Source of the DNA: CAIVAT01 sp964455285
GTDB taxonomy: Bacteria > Bacteroidota > Bacteroidia > Bacteroidales > FEN-979
NCBI GenBank assembly: GCA_964455285.1
Contig: CAYVVG010000003.1
Location: 47,228-111,227 of the forward strand
DNA: 64,000 nucleotides
Direction of reading: 5' to 3'
The notes under the pieces are model-generated. The model was not told the origin of the DNA, made no database searches, and was given only the letters and a program-made list of their open reading frames with translations. Below, piece after piece: positions 60,593-64,000 of this stretch. Position 1 is the first letter of the stretch, and each line of letters starts with the position of its first letter. Position numbers and translations under genes: made by a program.

Positions 60593-62013
60593 GGTTTCCG
60601 TTGTTGGATCATCCACTGAAAAGCAACCAGGAAGAGGGCAGAAACCAGGATGGAGAGGATGGCCAGGTCGGCCCGGTCTTTGAAGAACTCAGCCGGCTGC
60701 GGCTGTGCAGCGGCATAGCCCACCAGTGCCAGGACATAGGCAGGGCCGCTGATAAAGGATGCCATCGCAGCTTTTTCGCTGATTTTCCAGTGGAACGAGG
60801 CCATGGCCGCCGGGATGATGGAGAATCCGACTCCGGTGATGAAGACGATCACGGCTACCAGGTCGCGCAGGAACCAGGCGCCGGCGAAACTCAGCGCAGT
60901 GAAGACGACGATCCCGATGCGGGTGATCTTCATCCGGTGACGGTCGCCCGATAGTTCAGGGCTGAGTTTTCCTGCCCAGTCCACCGCCGCCGAGGAGGCC
61001 AGCACGAAGATCTGGGTGTCGGCCGAGCTCATGATGGCGGCGAAGATCAGGATCAGCGCAGCGCCGAGCAGCCGGTCGGGCATGAGTAGGGTAAGTCCTT
61101 CGGCAAAGGCATCGCGGGCTTCGATGCCGGGTATGTGCTCGTGGGCGGAGAGTCCCACCAGGGTGATGGCCAGCCCGGTGAAGACGGTGAAGAAGGCGGC
61201 GCCGGCGAGCCCGGAGCGGACTACGCGGTCGGACCGGGCGCCATACACCCGCTGCCAGTACTCGGCCGACTGGAAAATGATGAGGATCCCGAAAGCCAGG
61301 AAAGCCAGGGTCATCCCGGCATCCATCCGCGAAAGATCGGCCAGTTCCACAATAAAAGTGCGACGGTCGTCGAGCATGACGACGCCCAGCAGGACCACCA
61401 TCACCAGCATCACCATATATTGAAAGATGTCGGTGCGGATCACGCTCCGGAATCCCCCGGCGAGAAGGTAGGTGACGATGATGCAGCTGCTGATGATCAG
61501 ACCGGTCTCGTACGACCATCCGCTGATGTTGGCCAGGATGCTGCTGCCGGCGATGAACTGGTTCAGCAACATGCCGGAATAGACCGCCATCAGGATTACG
61601 GCCGAAGCAAAGCCGGCTGTACGCCCGATGCGGAAGCTGATCCAGTCGCTGAGGGTGTAGAACTCTTTCTCGCCGCTGAATTTCCTGAGTTTCATGGCAT
61701 AGGGGATGAAGATCAGGAATCCGGCGGCAGTACCCACGAAAACCGCGATGGCTGAAATCCCGAAGCGGTACACGTAGGCGGTGTAGGCCACCAGGGCGGC
61801 GCCCCCGATGTAGCTCGCCACCACCGAGGTGACGAACCCGACAACCCCGATCTTCCGGCCGGCGATCATGAAGTCGCTGTCGGTCTTCCGGCGCGAAGCC
61901 AGCAGTCCGATCGCCAGGCAGGTGAGGGCGTAGAGGATCAGCAGCGCGATATCGAAGGGGCACAGGCGGCTGCCGGGGAGGTCGGTGAAGAGGCGGGCGG
62001 TAAGATCGTTCAT
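60589..62013 (-). CDS. Sodium:solute symporter (SSS family)
   Basis: 474 residues, 13 membrane segments. ASYIGGAALVAYTAYVYRFG near helix 2, and GGFRSVIRTDIFQYMVML (about 190-207) is the SSS signature region. Imports a sugar, amino acid or other solute with sodium; substrate not predictable. Overlaps genes on both sides, so it forms an operon with the CPBP protease gene and the BamA-like gene. Confidence 0.85.
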   Translation of the reverse strand: MNDLTARLFTDLPGSRLCPFDIALLILYALTCLAIGLLASRRKTDSDFMIAGRKIGVVGFVTSVVASYIGGAALVAYTAYVYRFGISAIAVFVGTAAGFLIFIPYAMKLRKFSGEKEFYTLSDWISFRIGRTAGFASAVILMAVYSGMLLNQFIAGSSILANISGWSYETGLIISSCIIVTYLLAGGFRSVIRTDIFQYMVMLVMVVLLGVVMLDDRRTFIVELADLSRMDAGMTLAFLAFGILIIFQSAEYWQRVYGARSDRVVRSGLAGAAFFTVFTGLAITLVGLSAHEHIPGIEARDAFAEGLTLLMPDRLLGAALILIFAAIMSSADTQIFVLASSAAVDWAGKLSPELSGDRHRMKITRIGIVVFTALSFAGAWFLRDLVAVIVFITGVGFSIIPAAMASFHWKISEKAAMASFISGPAYVLALVGYAAAQPQPAEFFKDRADLAILSILVSALFLVAFQWMIQQRKP

Positions 62014-62930
62014 CCGGCTTGCCTGCGGCGCAGGATAAAAAAGATGACCAAGGTGAGGAGGGCGCTTCCTGCGATGAGCGCCGCGTGCGGCGTGGCGCCG
62101 AACTGCTCGTAATCTCCTTTGACAATCCCCGACTGGGCCAGGTATTCGACCACCACGGCGGCGCCGTTATTGAGAAAATGGGCCAGGATGGGGATCCATA
62201 GCGATCCTGAGCAGTGGAAAAGATAACCGAACATCAGGCCCAGCGCCATCCTTGGCAGGAAACCATAGAATTGCATGTGCATGGCCGAAAAGAGGATGGC
62301 CGAAAAGAGGATGGCAAGGTGGATGTTGCCGAGCCACTCGCGTAAGAGCCGCTGGAAGAGTCCCCGGAAGACCAGTTCTTCGCCCAGCGCGGGCAGGGCG
62401 GCCACCATGAAGAGGTTGAAGAGGAAGGCGCCGGCGGTGGGCATCTCCATGAACGCGTCGGTGAGCCGGGTGGCCGCCTCCTCCGTCGATCGCATCCACT
62501 CTTCGACCGCCCGGAAAGCTTCGGGCAGGCGGAGACCCTCGTTCACCCCGATCAGCCAGTTGATGAGAGGCAGCGAGACGAACATCAGCACCAGGGTCAG
62601 GAGGTAGAAGATCCAGCCGGGAGACCGGTCGAGGGCCATGAAGTTCAAGGCGTTCCGGCCAAAAAACCATCCGGCCAGGAGCGGGGGGATAATGAAAAGT
62701 CCGAACGATTGGGCAACCTGGAAGTACTCCAGCAGGCGGATGTTCTCCTCCCCGGCGGTCATCGTCATGGACTCCATGATGGCTGCCGGGCTCAACCCGT
62801 AAAGCGGGATGGCGAGCAACAGGGCCCCGAGAAAGGTCAGGGAGAAGCAGGAGACCATCAGCAGCACCGAGAAAAGCAGCCGGCTGAAGGGGGTGAGGCT
62901 TCCGAGGAGGGGCGGTTTGCGGGGGTCCAC
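62010..62930 (-). CDS. CPBP family intramembrane glutamic endopeptidase
   Basis: 306 residues, about eight membrane helices, GTG start. The three family motifs are present: EELVFRG (E184/E185 ... R189), H218 in SAMHMQF, and the third-motif HFLNN (about 260). Such enzymes cleave prenylated or membrane proteins (CAAX-type, bacteriocin self-immunity relatives). First gene of the operon with the symporter. An in-frame 15-base tandem duplication precedes the second motif. Confidence 0.87.
   Translation of the reverse strand: MDPRKPPLLGSLTPFSRLLFSVLLMVSCFSLTFLGALLLAIPLYGLSPAAIMESMTMTAGEENIRLLEYFQVAQSFGLFIIPPLLAGWFFGRNALNFMALDRSPGWIFYLLTLVLMFVSLPLINWLIGVNEGLRLPEAFRAVEEWMRSTEEAATRLTDAFMEMPTAGAFLFNLFMVAALPALGEELVFRGLFQRLLREWLGNIHLAILFSAILFSAMHMQFYGFLPRMALGLMFGYLFHCSGSLWIPILAHFLNNGAAVVVEYLAQSGIVKGDYEQFGATPHAALIAGSALLTLVIFFILRRRQAG
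62281..62315. repeat. 15-bp tandem duplication inside the CPBP gene
   Basis: The unit ATGGCCGAAAAGAGG occurs twice (62281-62295 and 62296-62310), followed by ATGGC. In the protein it gives AILFSAILFSAM, directly before the motif-2 His. Confidence 0.8.
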
Positions 62931-62948
62931 CTAAATTGGCTATTTTTG
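62917..62948 (+). promoter_or_regulatory. Promoter of dusB (TTG-N21-TATTTTTG)
   Basis: TTG at 62917-62919 and TATTTTTG at 62941-62948, 19 bases before the start codon. The -33 lies inside the start of the divergent CPBP gene. Confidence 0.6.
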
Positions 62949-62966
62949 CGGCTAAATTAGCACAAT

Positions 62967-63962
62967 TTGCCGAAGATAGGCGATATCGTCCTGCCCGACT
63001 TTCCGCTGATCCTGGCGCCGATGGAGGATGTCACCGACTCCCCTTTCCGGGTGCTGTGCAAGGAGTACGGCGCCGACGTGCTGGTGACCGAGTTCATCGC
63101 CGCCGAAGGGCTGATCCGGGATGCCGAACGGAGTTTCAACAAGATGCGTTTCGAGCCGTCGGAGCGTCCCATCGGGATCCAGATCTTCGGAGACAACGAG
63201 ACCTCGATGATGAAGGCGGCCGCGGTGGCTGAATCGGCGGGCCCCGATTTCATCGACCTCAACTTCGGCTGCCCGGTGCGTAAGATCGTGATGAAGGGAG
63301 GCGGGGCGGCGCTGTTGCAGGACATCCCGAAGATGGTGCGGATGACGGCGGAGGTGGTCGGATCGACCTCCCTGCCGGTGACGGTGAAAACGCGGCTGGG
63401 GTGGGACGAACAGCACAAGGAGATCGTCGACATCGCCGAGCGGTTGCAGGATGTGGGGATCCGGGCCATTGCCATCCACGGTCGCACCCGGGCGCAGTTG
63501 TACGGCGGAAAGGCCGACTGGACCCTGATCGGCGAAGTGAAGAACAATCCCCGGATCCATATTCCGGTATTCGGGAATGGCGACGTTGATTCGGGCCCCG
63601 TGGCGGAGGAGATGAAGAACCGTTACGGGGTGGACGGCATCCTGATCGGCCGGGCGGCCACCGGCAATCCCTGGATCTTCCGCGAGATCAAGACCTGGAT
63701 GGCTGCGCACACTTTACCTGAAACTCCTCCCCTGTCCGAGCGGGTCAGCCTGGTGAGAAGACATATTCTTGCCTCCATCCCATACAAGGGCGACCGCACC
63801 ACCCTCTTCGAACTCCGCAAGCTCTACAGCGGCTATTTCAAAGGCGTACCCGACTTCAAACCGTGGCGGATGAGGCTGGTGACGGCCCCGACGACCGAGG
63901 AGGTGATGGGGATCCTGGAGGAATTGGATACCCCACCCCCTGCCCCCTCTCCGCCTCGGTAA
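62967..63962 (+). CDS. dusB: tRNA-dihydrouridine synthase DusB
   Basis: FMN-dependent reductase that makes dihydrouridine in tRNA using NADPH. 331 residues. ILAPMEDVTDSPFR (15-28) starts the TIM barrel; catalytic C102 lies in DLNFGCPVRKI; the phosphate-binding HGRTRAQLYGGKADW (about 171-185) and DGILIGRAATGNPWIF (about 229-244) are typical. The start is a TTG, the only candidate after the promoter that keeps the usual N-terminus (PKIGDIVLP). The last residues (TPPPAPSPPR) come from a C-rich repeat element that also supplies the stop codon. Confidence 0.92.
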   Translation: MPKIGDIVLPDFPLILAPMEDVTDSPFRVLCKEYGADVLVTEFIAAEGLIRDAERSFNKMRFEPSERPIGIQIFGDNETSMMKAAAVAESAGPDFIDLNFGCPVRKIVMKGGGAALLQDIPKMVRMTAEVVGSTSLPVTVKTRLGWDEQHKEIVDIAERLQDVGIRAIAIHGRTRAQLYGGKADWTLIGEVKNNPRIHIPVFGNGDVDSGPVAEEMKNRYGVDGILIGRAATGNPWIFREIKTWMAAHTLPETPPLSERVSLVRRHILASIPYKGDRTTLFELRKLYSGYFKGVPDFKPWRMRLVTAPTTEEVMGILEELDTPPPAPSPPR

Positions 63963-64000
63963 TACCTCACCCCCCGGCCCCCTCTCCGCCTCGGAGAGGG
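63942..64000. repeat. C-rich palindromic repeat, tandem pair, cut by window end
   Basis: The 18-base unit GCCCCCTCTCCGCCTCGG is present twice (63942-63959 and 63977-63994). The second copy completes a 9-bp palindrome (CCCTCTCCG / CGGAGAGGG, 63980-64000) that reaches the window edge. The first copy lacks the right arm and carries the end of dusB. Related in design to the elements at 9114, 9195 and 17713. Confidence 0.75.

Noticed and set aside
1..64000. tRNA or rRNA genes
   Set aside because: I found no cloverleaf-like GC-rich arm sets or rRNA core sequences in the intergenic regions, although short tRNAs could be missed without a covariance-model scan.

Overview
The window is a GC-rich stretch of a Bacteroidota chromosome, probably from the Bacteroidales or a related order. 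Four things support this: two proteins with C-terminal type IX secretion (T9SS) sorting domains; promoters of the Bacteroidota form TTG-N18-22-TAnnTTTG in front of many genes; few Shine-Dalgarno sites; and typical gene families (GH92 mannosidase, L-threonine dehydrogenase of the SDR type, FucP-like MFS, ArsF-like, tail-fibre-like surface protein). I found no rRNA, tRNA, CRISPR array, transposase or phage gene.

Layout. 1-9 kb holds housekeeping and surface genes: a 5'-truncated GH92 glycosidase, a T9SS-exported subtilase, a TPR membrane protein, a PRC/MgtE_N/CBS protein, SDR L-threonine dehydrogenase and a PQQ-type beta-propeller. 9-15.3 kb (minus strand) is a distinctive module: a short YidC, a 71-residue membrane peptide, a methyltransferase with an extra N-terminal domain, and a sulfatase-fold membrane transferase flanked by two paralogous membrane-anchored proteins, each carrying two copies of one unrecognised domain. 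15.4-48.7 kb is a large surface-glycan locus. It has about ten glycosyltransferase genes, including a 2123-residue multidomain fusion, two WbsX domains, three NAD-dependent sugar epimerases, three methyltransferases (one FkbM), four sulfotransferases, an MBOAT/SGNH O-acylation pair, GT-C-like membrane proteins, and the ABC exporter pair Wzt/Wzm with a glycan-binding Wzt C-terminus. The locus reads minus (28.2 to 15.4 kb), plus (28.5 to 40.2 kb), then minus again (48.7 to 40.2 kb). Parts of it (about 28.3-29.7 and 37.7-43.5 kb) look AT-richer than the rest.

48.7-64 kb holds three secreted surface proteins, an SDR, an ArsF-like protein, a sugar MFS permease, a secreted beta-barrel-like protein, a GT51 transglycosylase, two lysine/proline-rich secreted proteins, a CPBP protease/sodium-solute symporter/BamA-like operon, and dusB at the end.

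How it fits together (inference). The central locus would build a sulfated, methylated and O-acylated glycan on a lipid carrier and export it through Wzm/Wzt, probably as an O-antigen or capsule. In T9SS bacteria such a glycan can serve as the anchor for secreted cargo. The module at 9-15 kb may add a further phospho-substituent outside the inner membrane. The most promising undescribed feature is that module, in particular the four-copy domain flanking the transferase.
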